Origin: Aselliscus stoliczkanus
Lineage: Eukaryota > Chordata > Mammalia > Chiroptera > Hipposideridae
DNA: 64,000 nucleotides
NCBI GenBank assembly: GCA_033961575.1
Contig: CM066728.1
Coordinates: 30,876,352-30,940,351 of the forward strand
Direction of reading: 5' to 3'
The first letter of the stretch is position 1. Each line of letters opens with the position of its first letter. Both the position numbers and the translations under genes were made by a program. This document shows, piece by piece, positions 46,613 through 60,400 of this stretch. The notes below the pieces were generated by a model. That model did no database searches. It worked only from the letters and a program-made list of their open reading frames with translations, and was not told where the DNA came from.

Positions 46613-49035
46613 TCCCCATTACCCATATTTCCTCCCTCCACCCAGATACCTGGCAGTGCCTCGGAAGCGGTAATTTTAGTAGAGATCTACATGGGGGATT
46701 CTGGCCACATCCTCAAATGAAGAGCAAGAGACACGACACCACCAGATTTGGAGGGGAAAGTGATGGGGAAAAGAGGTGATGCCAAAGCTAAATTTTTACT
46801 AACTCAGAATTATATTTGTTACTATGATTTCAAATTTTTAAACTGTCAACACTTTAAGATAAAATACCCTAAATTGTGCAAAATCAAAGTAGATATCTTA
46901 ATTTACAAATAGCTTGGTTCACGTGGAATTTCATAAGCCAAGGCCACTCTTCTTTCCTGGGGAGAGAGGTACAAGAAGTTCAAATTAATTATGATAACTG
47001 ACTCCTCAAGGGGAACATTCTTGATCTAATTTCTGAAATCATTTGTATTAGGAAGGATTGCTGTCTTTTAGGACAGATTACTTGGCAATAAAAGAGAGTA
47101 GAAAATCAAAAAAGGGACAAAAACAAAGTTGTACAAAGCAGGAATATACTCTGTAAAAGTGAGATATTTAGGACTCCACATTCTACAATTATGAAATATT
47201 CTCCAGAGAGTTAGAAGGAACCCATTAAAGATTTTCCTCATTGAATTAACAAAAAATGTTAGGCATATTGGTGCTATTGATCCTTCTTCCTGACCTCCCT
47301 GGAAATGAGAACCTCCACTTCCCCTGAAAATAAGAAAAAGAGAAAAAGGGAAAGAAATGAAAAGGGTAGCAATACCAAGAGACCTCAATATAAGCTAAAA
47401 GATTCCTTGGTGAGAGAGGATAGGTAATTGATATGATGAGACATGTATGTGAGTCAGACTTCCCAGGAGCCACCTGCCTACACTGGTGATGTCTGAAACA
47501 TCTGTCTTCCAGGTTGGTATGGTCCCTGACCTGGCATTTCCTGGAGACAAAGGAGTGCAGAGTTCCTGGTGCCTGGGCATGGATTTCTTGACCTGCACTA
47601 AATATGTACTGCTTTGATCTTGCGACCAATCAAGGCAAGACAAATAGAGCTCTATAAACTCAGAGGCCTGCGAGTGTTTCTTTATCCCACTGCTTCACAA
47701 AAACACTACCCTTTATTGCAAGGTGCCCTTGAAGCAGCCGTGTGAAGTAAGGTTGTATGGGTAAAAAGTAATCTAATGTTACCACCCATAAAAGCAGTAC
47801 AGTTATATCGATATACATGTAGAGATAAAGTGGTCTCTTTATAAAAGATATACACATAGATGCAATTAGTGACTAAAATTACAATAGTGTTTTTAATTAA
47901 ATTTACACTAATCAAGTTCTTATTTATGTTTTTCTTTTGGAGGGTAGCCATTTAAAACCTTGCAGCTATCTATGCCTTAATTTTAATAATTAATATATGG
48001 ATATGTTGCTCAATTTTGTGTCACTGAAGACAAAATTTAGAAAAAAAAGGAACTTGTGAAATTCAGATATTACATGACTGTCTTGAGGTGATAATGAAAT
48101 AAACCATCTTAATTAACATGTATTTTTAATTGGGGTAAGAGGATAATTAATGCATTAGCATTCATCTTCCCTCCACTTACCACCTGGGTAGATTTTAGCT
48201 AAAATGTATACATATATAGAAAATATGGTTTTGAGGTATCATTTTAGAAAACACTATAACTGCAAAAATTTTACTTTAGCCTCCTAATAGATTATTTTTA
48301 AACTTCACTAACTTTTCTCACAGTCTAACCCTTGATCTGATTTCATGGATATTTGTACTGGTTGCTTTAAAAAAAATCATGTGTTAAGTATTTCTAAATT
48401 GCTTTTTTTTTGTTAGTTTAGTTCACTTTAGTCTGCTGATGAAATCCTGAGACTCAAATTGCTTGATTTCTTTATGTAGAAAATGTTAGCCATTCTTACT
48501 GAATAAGTTATTTGAGGCAAAAGACAAGGTTCAAAGCTTAGGAAAGATGGCCCATTAAAAAAGAAAGGATGAACTAGGCTGTAATGAGAAGAAAGAATTG
48601 CTCATTGCAAATAAAATTTCATCATTTGTTCTAAAGAGATATTAGAGAAATTAATTCAAAAGTGTTTTCTTTGAAAATTTTGTATGTTTCAAATTATTGA
48701 TGATGTAATAAGGATCATATCTACCAGAATTCATCATAATGTAATAATTTAATTCATTTAAGTTAGAAGTTTGAAATTCTATGCTCAATATAGTAATTCC
48801 TGATCTTTATAAAATTAGGCTTGAGTTGAGCCCTTCTATAAATGATTTCTTTCTTTGCCTGGGTTTTTAGAGTATGCAAAAAAATATATATATCTACTGA
48901 TTTTTAAAAAAGGGTTGCATATTGGAGAATTAGAAAATGTTAGAGCTCACCATTATTTCTCATAAAGAACGTTAAACAAGTTGCAATTAGCTGAATGCAG
49001 AGTTTAGGCAATCGCACAGGGTGTGCACTTCTCAT
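46613..49035. other. Unassigned DNA
   Basis: 47250-47640 is GC-richer and has overlapping minus-strand frames of 82 and 127 codons without motifs; possibly a retroviral LTR-type relic, but no ends could be defined. No gene supported. Confidence 0.35.
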
Positions 49036-49096
49036 TATCTATCTATCATCTATCTATCTATCATCTATCTATCTATCTATCTATCATCTATCTATC

Positions 49097-49165
<69 letters not shown>
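49036..49165. repeat. (ATCT)n tetranucleotide repeat
   Basis: About 130 bp of TCTA units, interrupted by TCATC in the left half and pure for about 68 bp at the right. The plus-strand frames encode Tyr-Leu-Ser-Ile repeats and are artefacts. Confidence 0.95.
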
Positions 49166-50154
49166 ATCATCTACCTACCGATCTACCTGCTAGCCTGCTT
49201 TCCCTAAAATTCTTCTTTATCTCCTCTGAGTGGATCATAACATGGTAGCTGAGGATGCTAAGGCACTAACGTCCTCACTATGACTAACAGCTCTTTCATT
49301 ACGGGTTTTTCTAACAATTGGAGATCTAAATACTTGTTCATTTCTTTCTGACTTCTGTCTTTTTTTTCCCCTCTGGAGCAGGGGTGTGTTAAAACTAACG
49401 AGGTGTTATAATGTATCTTCCAACATAGGACAAGGATGCATTGGAGGATGAAAGGAGACACTTTAAAAAGTACAACAGGGCAATGACATCAACCCAAAGA
49501 GTGCCAGGAAAGCAGGGGTCTCTGGTGCTCCTGTCAACAACCGACTTACATTTAAAATCCAGCTGCATCCTAGTGTCAGGCAGTTTATTTTTATTTACAA
49601 ACCTTATGACTTCTTTGTATGTGTATGGGATTTTCCAATTAGGAAGATTAGCTGTCTTTATGTTTACTTCAGGACAGCCAGCCAGTATGGCCTCTAGATT
49701 TATAAGGGTTGGCTCTGAGCTCACAGGTGTCTTGTTTGGTAATAAGAAGAAATATTTACTACCTGTTCTGTCAAATGTGGCAAGTTATTACCTGTAAATT
49801 GCCAGATGCATTGTTTAAAGTTTCCAGATGGGTCAGCGTTCAGCTGTTGTTATTATAATTTCATGGTATATGCTGTCCTATCATTTTTGAGAAATATTAT
49901 CTTCCAGGTGGCAATTTATTTTCTTACTCCCAAATTACACAAGCAAGCTGATGAATGGTTTATTATAAGTATACCATTGTGTACTAAAGGACTAGAAAGT
50001 GAAGAAAATGCCCCTATGTCACACCTTTGCCATTCAACCAATTTTTGCCCTGAGAACTAAATGATCTGTGTCAAAAGTTGATGTTAAAAAACCTGTCCTG
50101 TCCTATTAATTGTTACCATAAAGCAATACAAAATTGAATGTCATGACTTTTGGC
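49166..50154. other. Repeat-free stretch, candidate conserved non-coding DNA
   Basis: Nearly 1 kb of mid-GC sequence with no transposon I recognise and a 109-codon open frame on each strand (49395-49724 minus, 49441-49797 plus) lacking known motifs. Open frames on both strands argue for composition rather than coding. Confidence 0.3.
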
Positions 50155-50345
50155 TGGTTCTTTCTCATTTTTCAGGTCTCCACTCAAGTAATATCTCCTC
50201 AGAGATACCTTCCTTAAATAACCTATCTGATGAGACCTCTCCCACTTAATCTCAGAAAATAGACATCATCATTTAATTTCCAGTATAGAATTCTTCATAG
50301 TCCCATTATCATTTATTGAGTTTAATTGTTCATCATTTCCTAAAG
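50155..50345 (+). repeat. L2 LINE 3' end
   Basis: Phrases CAGGTCTCCACTCAAGTAA, CTCCTCAGAGATACCTTCC and TTATCATTTATTGAG follow the order of the L2 3' region. Confidence 0.65.
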
Positions 50346-52449
50346 TAATTAACCCATGAAAACCAAGGGGGTGGTGTGTAGAGACTGAAATCTTATTTGT
50401 TTAGTTCATGAAATATAATAGAAAATCAATTTATGTGAAACACATAACTGAATGATTGAATGATTAAATTAATGCACTGCTTTCAGAAATTATTGCTTAC
50501 TTGAAGAGACATTTCAGTTTCCAATATGATAGGATGCCATGACACCTTTATGCATATTTTTCCCTTTTGATCCTGTCCTTCCCTTTTTATTTCCATTATT
50601 GGAATACATAGATATTAAGATTCTGAAGAGTGGGGCTTTAAGAGCTGTAATCAGTCATATCTCAAATATTAAGTGACTGCAGACGCCAAACATTAAAATG
50701 ACAGCCATTCTCACAGTCCACTTGGAAGGATCACCATTGCTATAATATTATTGACCCTTCCTGACCACAGCTGACTTGACAGGAGTGACACAGAGCTTCA
50801 AAGGAAATTCAGGTACAGGTTTACCAGTGGCCTTCATGGTGGTGTAATGCCAAAACTCTGCCTAAACAGAGAAGGTGGTGATTAAATGGAAAACTCACAC
50901 AGGGGAAACGGATGAGCTCCTTTAAGTTGGAGAGTTAACAGTACAAGTTGATTGGTGCTGACAGGAACAGATGAAGAGCAAAGCAATTCCACTGCTGAGA
51001 GGTTGACAAAATAATGCCTTCAGCAGGATTTCCAAGGATCCTAGGGACCTCTTATGAGTCATGGTTATCCTGCAGCTCCTGTTCCACAGAAACTGAGGTA
51101 TTTCTCTTTTCCCAGTCAACAGAATTAATGATCAGTACAAATGTTACTGTGTTATGAATCTTTGGCTATTACTTGTACAATATTTAACCTAGAAAATAAT
51201 GATGTAAATAAATGTTACCTGCGTGATTTGTTGCAGGACATTTCATACTGAGATAATTTACTGCATATAGTGTATATGTGTGTGTATTTCATGTATGCCC
51301 TTGTACATATTATCAATAACTAATTACTGCATATTAATTATAAAGGTAATGAGATTCATTCATACTCATTTCTCTTTGTATAAGTGTACCATTGGTCTTT
51401 GGTAGTAGGTTTGAAACAGCTTAATGCAAGAAACTTACTTATAAAGAGAATCACCATATATATAATTTCTAGATATGTATAAAAATAACTCTGTAAAGAA
51501 TACCACTTCAAAAACATAAGATAGCTACCGTATTTTGTCACCATTATCATGATAATTACAAGGTTGAAAATTCACCCCAAATAAGGCTCTTAATGGTAAA
51601 TAACATTAAATAAATTTGAGGCACATTAGTAAAGGACTCAAACCTCAGAATTTTATTTTGTATAATTAAAATGAACTAATTCATAAAGAGTCATTTAAAA
51701 TTTATAGAAAATGAATTTCTTAAAGGTTTATCTTCAGGTTAATTAAAAAATGGTCAATTCCATTTCTGGGTTAATTACTGAAAGTTAGAATCCATTAATA
51801 GACATAATGGAAGAAATGCTTTTGTTGTCTATGACCTTCTAAATCCATGTTGAATTCATGAAATGTCTGTCTGCCCATGGGATGCACAATTAAAGTCATC
51901 ATACAACAGGATTTTTATCCAATTAAAAGGAAAATAAATTGTCTCTCCATCATTTCTTTCTTTGGGGAAGAGAAATTCACTAATTTTTATTCTTTACACC
52001 ATGAGACTTTTTTTGGTAGAATGTGTCTGAGTTTCATTTTTCTGCTAGCATTTTGCAGACTAAACCAATCATTTGCAGCTGTAACCATCAGTATCACAGT
52101 CAAGGTAGGCTCCATTCCATTTACATTTGATTTCAGAGGTTGGATTGGGTTGTGCTATTCATTATGCCATTGGGTGCCACTGCATTCAGTTAAGCTCACA
52201 AAAACCTGTGATTCTATGTTTCTTCAATACAGAAAGTATCAGTTCCTTTTAAAGCCAAGTCTGTACATCTTATTTTGCTCTGTATAAGCCCTGGCTATCT
52301 AAATTTACACTAGGATATATGATAAGCAATCATAGATGTCCATCTATGGATGCTGCCAATCTAGTCCATGTTCATCTACTCCATTATTCCTTTCTCTCCA
52401 TCCCCCACTCCCTGGAAGATTTGGAGTAAATGTTGAAAAAATACAAATC
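50346..52449. other. Unassigned AT-rich DNA
   Basis: A 136-codon plus-strand frame at 51877-52287 has no recognisable motif and no splice context. No feature supported. Confidence 0.4.
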
Positions 52450-52885
52450 AGATATCACTCATTGCTTTAAACCCTCTAAATTCATCTCATTAAAATTTGA
52501 ATGCAGTAATCTTTTTATGGCATGCAAGGTACCATGTGATCTATTCTAGCTTATTTCTTCGGCCTCAACTCCTACCAATCTTCTCCATATTCATTCAGCA
52601 GGCTCCAGACACAATATAATAGCTGTACCTTGAACTTAAGGAGCATTTTCCTGGCTCTCAGTACCTTGTATTTTTTGTTCCTTCCACCAGATGGCTGGCT
52701 CTGGAACTTTGCTTTGTTTGATTTCTTTTCTCACTTAGGTCTTGGTTCAAACGCTACTTTCTCAGAATGATATTTGAATTCCTTACTTAAACTACAGCTC
52801 CATCACTTCTTATCTCATTAACTCATTTAATTTTGTTAATTGCATATATTGCTATTTCCAGTTGTCTTATTTTATGTTGATTTTT
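52450..52885 (+). repeat. L2 LINE 3' end
   Basis: L2-like order of CATGCAAGGTACCATGTGATC, TCTCCATATTCATTCAGCAG, TTGTTCCTTCCACCAGATGG, TCTTGGTTCAAACGCTAC and TTCTTATCTCATTAACTC. Diverged, non-coding. Confidence 0.7.
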
Positions 52886-52945
52886 TTTTACCACTATGTT
52901 ATTTTTTTACACCTGAAACTACTAATAAAAAAATAGTACATTTTA

Positions 52946-54216
52946 TTGGGTCTTTGGAAATGTTGTGATGAATTTTGTCTATGTTTTTCAAAGATCATTT
53001 ATCTATATAAAGAACAAAGGTCAATCAGTGATATATTGCCCATTTTCTTTGATAACCTTTTGCCATCTTTCAGTGAGCTTCATAATTCCTCGTTCATAGA
53101 CAGACCTGTTTTATTTGCAAAAAACTGAACAAAGTGCTGATTTACAGCCTCCTCTGAATTGAACATTATACCATGTAAGGAGTTTTGAAGAGAGTAAAAC
53201 AAGTGGAAGTCTGACGGCGCAAGGTCAGGTGAGTATGGTGGGTGTGGCAACATATCCCATCCAAACGCCAATAATTTTTGACGGGTGAGCAAACTCGTGT
53301 GTGGTCTCATGTTGTCACAGTGGAACACAACTCCTTTACAGTTAACAAACTCTGGATGATTCTGGATGATGGATTCATTCAAACTGTCCAATTACTCACA
53401 ATACACATTCAAATTGATTATTTGGTTCCTTGCTAGGAGCTCAAAAAACATGACACCTTTAAAATCCCACCACACTGAGAGCATAAACTTCCTCTGATGA
53501 ATGTCTGTTTTCGATGTCGTTTGAGCCGGGACCAAGAGTGCTGGCACACCACATTGTTGTAAACAATCCACTTCTCATCACCAGTTATCAGTCGCTTTAA
53601 AAAAGGATCATTTCCTTCATGTTTAATGAGCATGTTGCAGATGTTTATACGAGCCATCAAATGAACTTCTCTGAGTTCATGCGGAACCAAATATCGAATT
53701 TACGTATGCCAGCTTCTTCAGGTGGTCGTGAATGCTTGAATGATGGATGTTCAATGTTTCTGCAATCTCTCTTGTTGTATAACATGGGTTTGACTCGATT
53801 AATGCCTTTATTTTGTTGTCATCAACCTCAGTGGGCCTCCCTGACTGAGGAGCGTCGTTGAGATGAAAATCACCAGCACAGTATTTTGTGAACCATCGTT
53901 GGCACTGATGTTCTTATTGAGCATTGTCACCATAAACTTTATGCAACTTTTCACAAGATTGACACACGTTCTTCCCTTTATGGAAGTAAAACAGTAAAAT
54001 ATGGCAAAAATGCACAGTTTGGTCTTCCATCTTCAACTCATTGTAAAATCTCCAAAACTCAACCAAATCACTCAATTTTTTTTTTTAGAATAAAGCTAGA
54101 ACTGCCAGCTGTCAAATGACATAGCAATAACATAGATGCAAATGACTCTAATACTTCCAAAAGTGAACTAGTGCTATCTGTTGCAAACATGTGTCATGAC
54201 TTTTCCAAAGACCCAT
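52946..54216 (-). mobile_element. Mariner element B, full length (1,271 bp), TA-flanked
   Basis: Bounded by TA at 52944-52945 and 54217-54218. The left end is TTGGGTCTTTGGAAATGTTG and the right end read inward is ATGGGTCTTTGGAAAAGTCA; the inverted repeats of about 28 bp are well matched. Length is canonical for mariner. It differs in ends and transposase from element A, so the two represent separate invasions. Confidence 0.95.
53021..54030 (-). pseudogene. Mariner B transposase (DD34D), frameshifted
   Basis: Start chosen at the Met of MEDQTVHFCHILLFYFHKGK at 54030. Catalytic core: LITGDEKWIVYNN (first Asp), VFHCDNMRPHT (second Asp) and PYSPDLAPSDFHLF (third Asp, with the canonical 34 residues between), so all three acidic residues are preserved. 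An early stop follows GDNAQ near 53920, and frame shifts fall near 53680-53700, 53395-53440 and just before the C-terminal MKLTERWQKV-like end. The native stop is about 53021-53023. The protein cannot be made intact, though decay is modest. Confidence 0.94.
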
Positions 54217-54264
54217 TATTATCATGGTTAGAAAAGATTTACCCACCCTTAGATAATAAAGGAA

Positions 54265-54480
54265 TCCATCCATGTTTTCTTCTAGTATCTATATGGTTTT
54301 ATTTTGTACATTTACATTTTCACATTTTAATTTAGAATTTATTCTGGCTCATGGTGTGAGAAACATTTCACTTAGAGCTTTTCTTATATGTCTGTCTAGT
54401 TTATCCCAACAATATTTGTTTGGAAGTCCTTTTTTTCCCATTTGTTTATTTTTTGTGAGTGTACTGATGTCTTCATTCCC
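54265..54480 (-). mobile_element. Old L1 ORF2 fragment, antisense
   Basis: The plus strand shows CCATGTTTTCTTCTAGTATC, AATTTAGAATTTATTCTGGC and GTTTATCCCAACAATATTTG, the antisense of an ORF2 segment N-terminal to the cysteine domain. No ends preserved. Confidence 0.75.
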
Positions 54481-57400
54481 TACAAGAATTTATGGTTGAT
54501 AAGGACAAACATTGGTTAATGTTGAATAACTGAATGAGTACAAAACTGAATTCTTTTTTTCATTCTGGTATTTTTACAATTCTTGATTTCCTCTTGCTTT
54601 TATTTTGCACATTGCTATCATCAGTTCTTCAGGTTCCTCTCTTGGAAACATAATTTAGGTTTGCAATCTGTGCACTTGACTTTGATATCTTCCTAATCCA
54701 TGAACCTCAGGACATTGTATTCTAGTTAAAGTAAAGGAATCCTTGGGATATGCATTAGTGGCTGGCAACCTAAACAGAAAGGTACAATCTTACACAGTCT
54801 CCATCCAAATGGAGAGTGAGCATTGATCCTTTGTAATTATTTTCAGTGAATCCAAAAGCGTAAACTAGGTTCTCTAAAGGTCAATTTGTTTCCTATGTGG
54901 GACATATGCAGTTGTAAATCCTTTGCTGGAGCCACCTTATAGTGGCTTGCATGAGCCAATTGTTAAACATTCAGGAATTTTGAGTTCCATTTGTTAATCT
55001 GTCATGGTAAAAGTATTTATACCACAAAAATTGGCAAATGTGACATATAAGAGCCTTCCTACCAGACATACAGTTTATCAGCCCCATCATCAGATATATC
55101 CTCCTTTTTATGACTACCTTGAAGGGTTTTTTTGTTGCTTTTTGTTTGTTTGTTTCTTTTTTTTTTTTTGCCTTGGTGTGAGGGCAAATTCACTCTTTTT
55201 CCTATGACATAAGTGATGGGACTTCTGTTTGCTGCAGACATGTCTACAGATCATATACCCTAAATATGACCTGTTATCCTTACAAAGTTCAGAACACCCA
55301 CAAGACTCATTCTTTAAAACACTTAAGCATTCTTCTATTAAGGCATAGGAAGAGGGCAAGTAAAGTTCCACTTTTACATTAATCACACTGGACTGTCATT
55401 GGTGTTTCGTGATGCAGAACTGAAGCAAGACAATAGTCATGTAAGGACAGAGGGCACACAATTTTAGCCATCAAGTCTTGGGGTTTAAAGGAACAGGATC
55501 AGCAGTGCCCTGTTAATCTTCCACAATAACCAGCCTTTTGTCATTATAATAAATCTGAGCTTTTGATTCACCGATTTAGAAAGCTGTCTGTTTATTTTGT
55601 ATTGGTATACCATGGTAGCAGTGGTGTTGGAGGACTGTCATAGTGCATGACAGCCATGGGAAGGGCTGGAGGTTTCCACCTCCCCCAGGGGAGACAGGTG
55701 TGAGCTTCAGGGGACTCTGCCAGACCATTATTCCTAGAGTGTATAAGAACTCAAAGCTGGCTTGCGTATCCTATCATGTCTCCTTTTCCCAAAACTAGAT
55801 CCTCATAAATCACACTTCAAGTAAGGATTGTTACAGTCTCTGAACATTAATTCTTACTGAGGGACTTAAAAAGCTGTCGTCCAGCACATGTTATAACTAT
55901 GACCAATATAAGTGCAAACGATTGGGGGTCTGACTTGATCACAGCCTCCAGCGACATAGTAACATACTAGTTCAATCATGCTTTTGCCAGATCTCTCATT
56001 TCCCAGAGACTCTAAGCACTGATATCCCCCTTCTCCTTTCCCATAGGAGGATGTGACCTATCCTATTCAAGGAGATATATGTCAACAAAAATCAAAGGCC
56101 ACAGCACACGATTCTGATATTTCTGTAAGACAGGTACTATGATCCATGATTGGCTCTGACAGCCATTATCACTACAAGTATGCAGAGTTCTCCTCCCCAT
56201 CTAAACGCACATCTGTACTGGCATGTCTGCTCCCCCTTCCACTCATAGCACCACACACAGTCCTAGTCACCTACTACATGCTCAATAAACTAAAAGGGGA
56301 AAGGGAGACTCTCCCTTTTTTTCAGTTATCAGCGCTGTCGCCACATAAAAATGGAAGTTAAATCTCATCAGTTTGGTTAGAATGTGAAGATGTACCTGGC
56401 TTTTCACCTAGAAATCTCTCCCTTAACATACGGGCAGATAAAATGTACACGCCCACCACCTTGCACTTTGACCTGGGTAATTGTGGATGTGTCTTCCAGT
56501 CCATAATACTCTTTGCTGACAAAGGCTGGAGGTTTCCACAGGACCCAGGGTGAGCTTAAATAGGAAGGAAGGACAATCAAATAAAGTGTATAGGAAAAAA
56601 GATGCAACATCCTCAGCCTAAATAGGGGTTATGGCCTTAGTTCTACAGGGGCCAGACTTGACTGGAATAATAGGCAACCGGAAATTAATTTTCCACACTG
56701 CATGGGCCAAAGAAAGCAGTACAAGAGAAGGAAGCCGACTGATTTCGCTCTATCGTTTTACTAAGCCATGTGGAATTAACCCAGACATATAAATTATCTG
56801 GATATCACGTGTAATCTTAAAACAGAGATCTTAATATTTGTTAGAGATATTACAAAAGAAAACTATTTGAAAATCACTTATTAATGAATGTTAAGCTCCA
56901 TTTATTTAACAGTTACTGTGTGTACAATTTTATATTTGAAAATGTTATTGTCAGATATAATTGTACTTACACATATTGTGTGATGTTGTAGCGAAGTTAT
57001 TATTACTATTGTTACTGAGAAGTAGAATGGAAGACTCAAAGCAGAGTTCCTTTCCTACCTGGAACCTTGACTACCAGTAGCCAATTGCAAATACAACCTT
57101 CAGTTGGCCTCTGCCTAGATAGTAGGAGTCAGGAGGAACTTTATGAAAGTAAATGGTGAAAACAGTTGTTGACTTTTATTTTAAAATGTAGTATCCTTGT
57201 GAATCTCAGTGCCACTGAAATCATGAGGAATGATATGGACGCCAAAACTGAAGAAGGTATTTGTCTATCAATATAAATATTATTCAACCATTCACGTTTT
57301 CCATTTTGACTCGAAATGGCAGGAAAATTTGTTCACATGCTGAAGAGACAGGGAATCATTTTTAACAATGTCTTTAAGGGTTCTAAAAGAAAATTAAGTA

Positions 57401-60400
57401 GAAAGTAGTCACCAGAGTATATAAAATTCCAGTCCAAACTGTGCTCCCAAAGCCTTGCAGCTTTTCCATACCTTAAAGAAATCACTTCCTGTTTTGCATT
57501 TGCTTGATCACCGGCCTACATGATTGGAATGCAAAAATTGTAATGCTTGATATCACAAAGAATGCAAAGGGATTTTTGCCAGGCCCCCACTGCCTTCTTA
57601 TCTGAAAACTGGGCTCGGTTTTGAATGTGAATTGTGGCTGTAAGCAGTTTTCAAACACAAGACAATTATAAAGTTAAATCTGTCTGGATGACTTGCTTCG
57701 ATGGATTGGGATGTCAGCCTTTCAGCGAGGTCTGCATATCTTTTGAATAAAGTCGGAAATAACTTAACTCCTAAACTGCTCTGCCATCATTTCACACCAA
57801 AGCTTTCAATTGCTTGCCTAAGAAAAATGATATAAGTACCTCAAGTGTCAATCACTAGTCTATCTTCGCAAAGGTGAACTGATAGACAGTATTTGGATGG
57901 AAGCACACCTAAATTCTTCAGATATACTTTATACACTTTGAAAGAGACAGACATATTTACCTTGGGACTGCTTTTATTTATTGTGTCAATAACCAGCTTA
58001 TTAGAAAGTGCTAAACCTTTGACAGATGTTCTGAGGACCAGAAATAGTTTTACCCGGTTTAGAAGTTAATAACAAAAAAGAAGCACACCTCACTCTATTG
58101 TTGAAATCTACCATATAACCTCAAAAATATCTGAACCCCAGAGCATGCCTCAAATGGGCTTAACAAACACAAGTTAGGAAATTACAGAGATGAGGTTAGA
58201 ATAACAATCTTCCTTCCTGTGTGGGTCCCTGCTATCTCAAAAGAAACTTCTTTATGAAAAAGATATAGATTCAGGTTCAGGACAAGGTCTTTTAAGAGAA
58301 AAAGAAATCTGTATGAAATAGTCTTCAGTCAACATAATATTTCCTCTTTATTCTCCACCTCATTCCTTCGTTCCACCTCGCCACTGATTTATTTTATTTC
58401 TTGTGAAAAATAAACAAAAAATATAAAGAATGACAGGAATTCAATCCATAATTGAGGCTTGGGATTTAGTTGAGGGTGGAGTTCCACCACCTGTCATGTC
58501 CTAGCTTGAGAATAGACTAGAAATTGATTTCTCTGCTTTATGTTATGGAGACACAATATCCTGGGCCAAAGAATAATTTAAGATTCCTTACTTTGCATTT
58601 CTGGCTTGTTTTCTAGTTTATTTCTTCCTCTTAACTATATACACCCTCTGCTTTCTCTCTCCCAAACTCTACTCCCACTTCCTATAAACAGAGTGTCCCT
58701 ATTTAATTATTAACATGACCTATGTAACCCACAAGTTAAAAAGCAACAAAAACAGTGATCAAAGTTCAACCAATCCATACATGGCACATCTTTCAAATGC
58801 TGAGGCATTTTAAAAATAGCTATAAAGTGGGGATTTTCAATAAGGTTACTTGAAGATGTAAGGAGTTTAAGAACATCACGTATGTGTTCTACATGAACAT
58901 TTTATCTGAAGTTAGATAACATCTGCAAAAATGAAAAAATGACCCAAAGCTAAAAAATATATACAACCAACATTTTAAAAGAGAAAAAGGTGAGGGAAAT
59001 TATTGCCTAAATACCTCTTATAAAACTCCAACTATATAATTTTGAGAATTTTAGTGGTCACATAAACTTCAGATCTTAATGGTCTACAAAACAATAGACA
59101 ATATGAGCTTGGATGAGACTGGGCATAGTGTGGTCAGGCAGTATGCTCATGCCTCAGAGCATCTTTGCACAATTTCATCAGCCTTACCTTACAGGAATCT
59201 GAGCACACAGATCATTTTAACCCATAGTTTGAACACAGTCATTTAAAATCAATTTTAGTAAAAAAGAATTATTATAATATGTTGATTTGAAAAATAATAT
59301 TGATGAGAAATAACTCATCATTCTGGAGTTTTGGTGTATCTCTCCTCACTCTTTTGTTACCTGGGACAGAGGGTTGATTTTTAATTTATGTCTTTTCCTC
59401 AAGCCTCTTGGTGTGGCCTAATCTCTGACACTGGGGGATAGACATACACAGTGATATGATTTCATCTTTGTGTTTCTGAGTCTAGAAAACTTGTCAAGAA
59501 TAAAGGGGAATATATATTTTTTTGCAACAATGAGAAAATCAATATAGAATTGTGTCATATTATAATGTTGGTTTAAAATAAATTAGTAGCCTCCAAAATA
59601 TTGCTGCTCAGATCAACATGGCAAGCTTAAATCATGAGTTTTGGTAAGCATATGTGCATAAACAAAGTCCCAGGGGAAGAATAGACTGTTCTAGAAGCTT
59701 CAATACATGACTCAGATGTTCCCTAATTAATCATAAGGGGCTATCTATTTTAATGTGCATGGACTCCACTGGGTGACGTTCTTCAGTATTAGATGCTGGG
59801 GTCTTCTTTCCTTCTTCTTTATCTGAAAATGGAGATACCACTGTCCCCAGCTCCCAGCTGAGTCTGTTCTTTCCTTTCCCCTACTCTTGTAACTCAGCAA
59901 ACAAGCAGATTCTCTTGGAAAAGGGTGTTGTTTACTCAAAAGAAGTGAAATTCAGAATAGAAGCCTGTTTTACCAGATGACACAGGTCACTAAAATCACT
60001 AAATGTGGGGTGTGGACCTGGCTGACTCTAAAAAGAGTGTCTCATTCTTTGTAGCAGTCCAGTGCCCATTCATTTATGCCAACTCCTTCCTCCTGACCTC
60101 CCTGCCTGAACTATCAGGCTCTGCATTAATGGACTCCATCTCTCTGAAGGCTTTTGAGATGGATGTCTTCCTTCCTTGTTTGAAAAAAAAAAAAAAGAAA
60201 AAGAAGGGAAACAATAACAAATCCTTTGTTGTATAGCTCTGAAATATCAGCCACCTTGCCTTAGCCTCTGCTTTATTTCCAGGGCCTATGTGTACTGCTC
60301 TTTTGCTGACCTCAAATAGAGCTCTATCACCAAATCTGTGGTCTTCTATGAATGATAGTTGTGGAAAATTGCCAGAATTGACCCTCATGCTGAACCTTAA

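Noticed and set aside
47246..47629. Endogenous retrovirus LTR or coding relic
   Set aside because: GC-richer and with open frames, but no TG...CA ends, primer-binding site or duplication could be defined, so not annotated as an ERV.
49036..49165. CRISPR-like regular repeat
   Set aside because: A 4-bp tandem microsatellite with no spacers; the host is a mammal.
49395..49797. Opposing frames of 109 and 118 codons
   Set aside because: Open on both strands, which suggests base composition; neither carries a recognisable motif.
51877..52287. 136-codon plus-strand frame
   Set aside because: No recognised domain, AT-rich codons, no splice or promoter context; compatible with chance.
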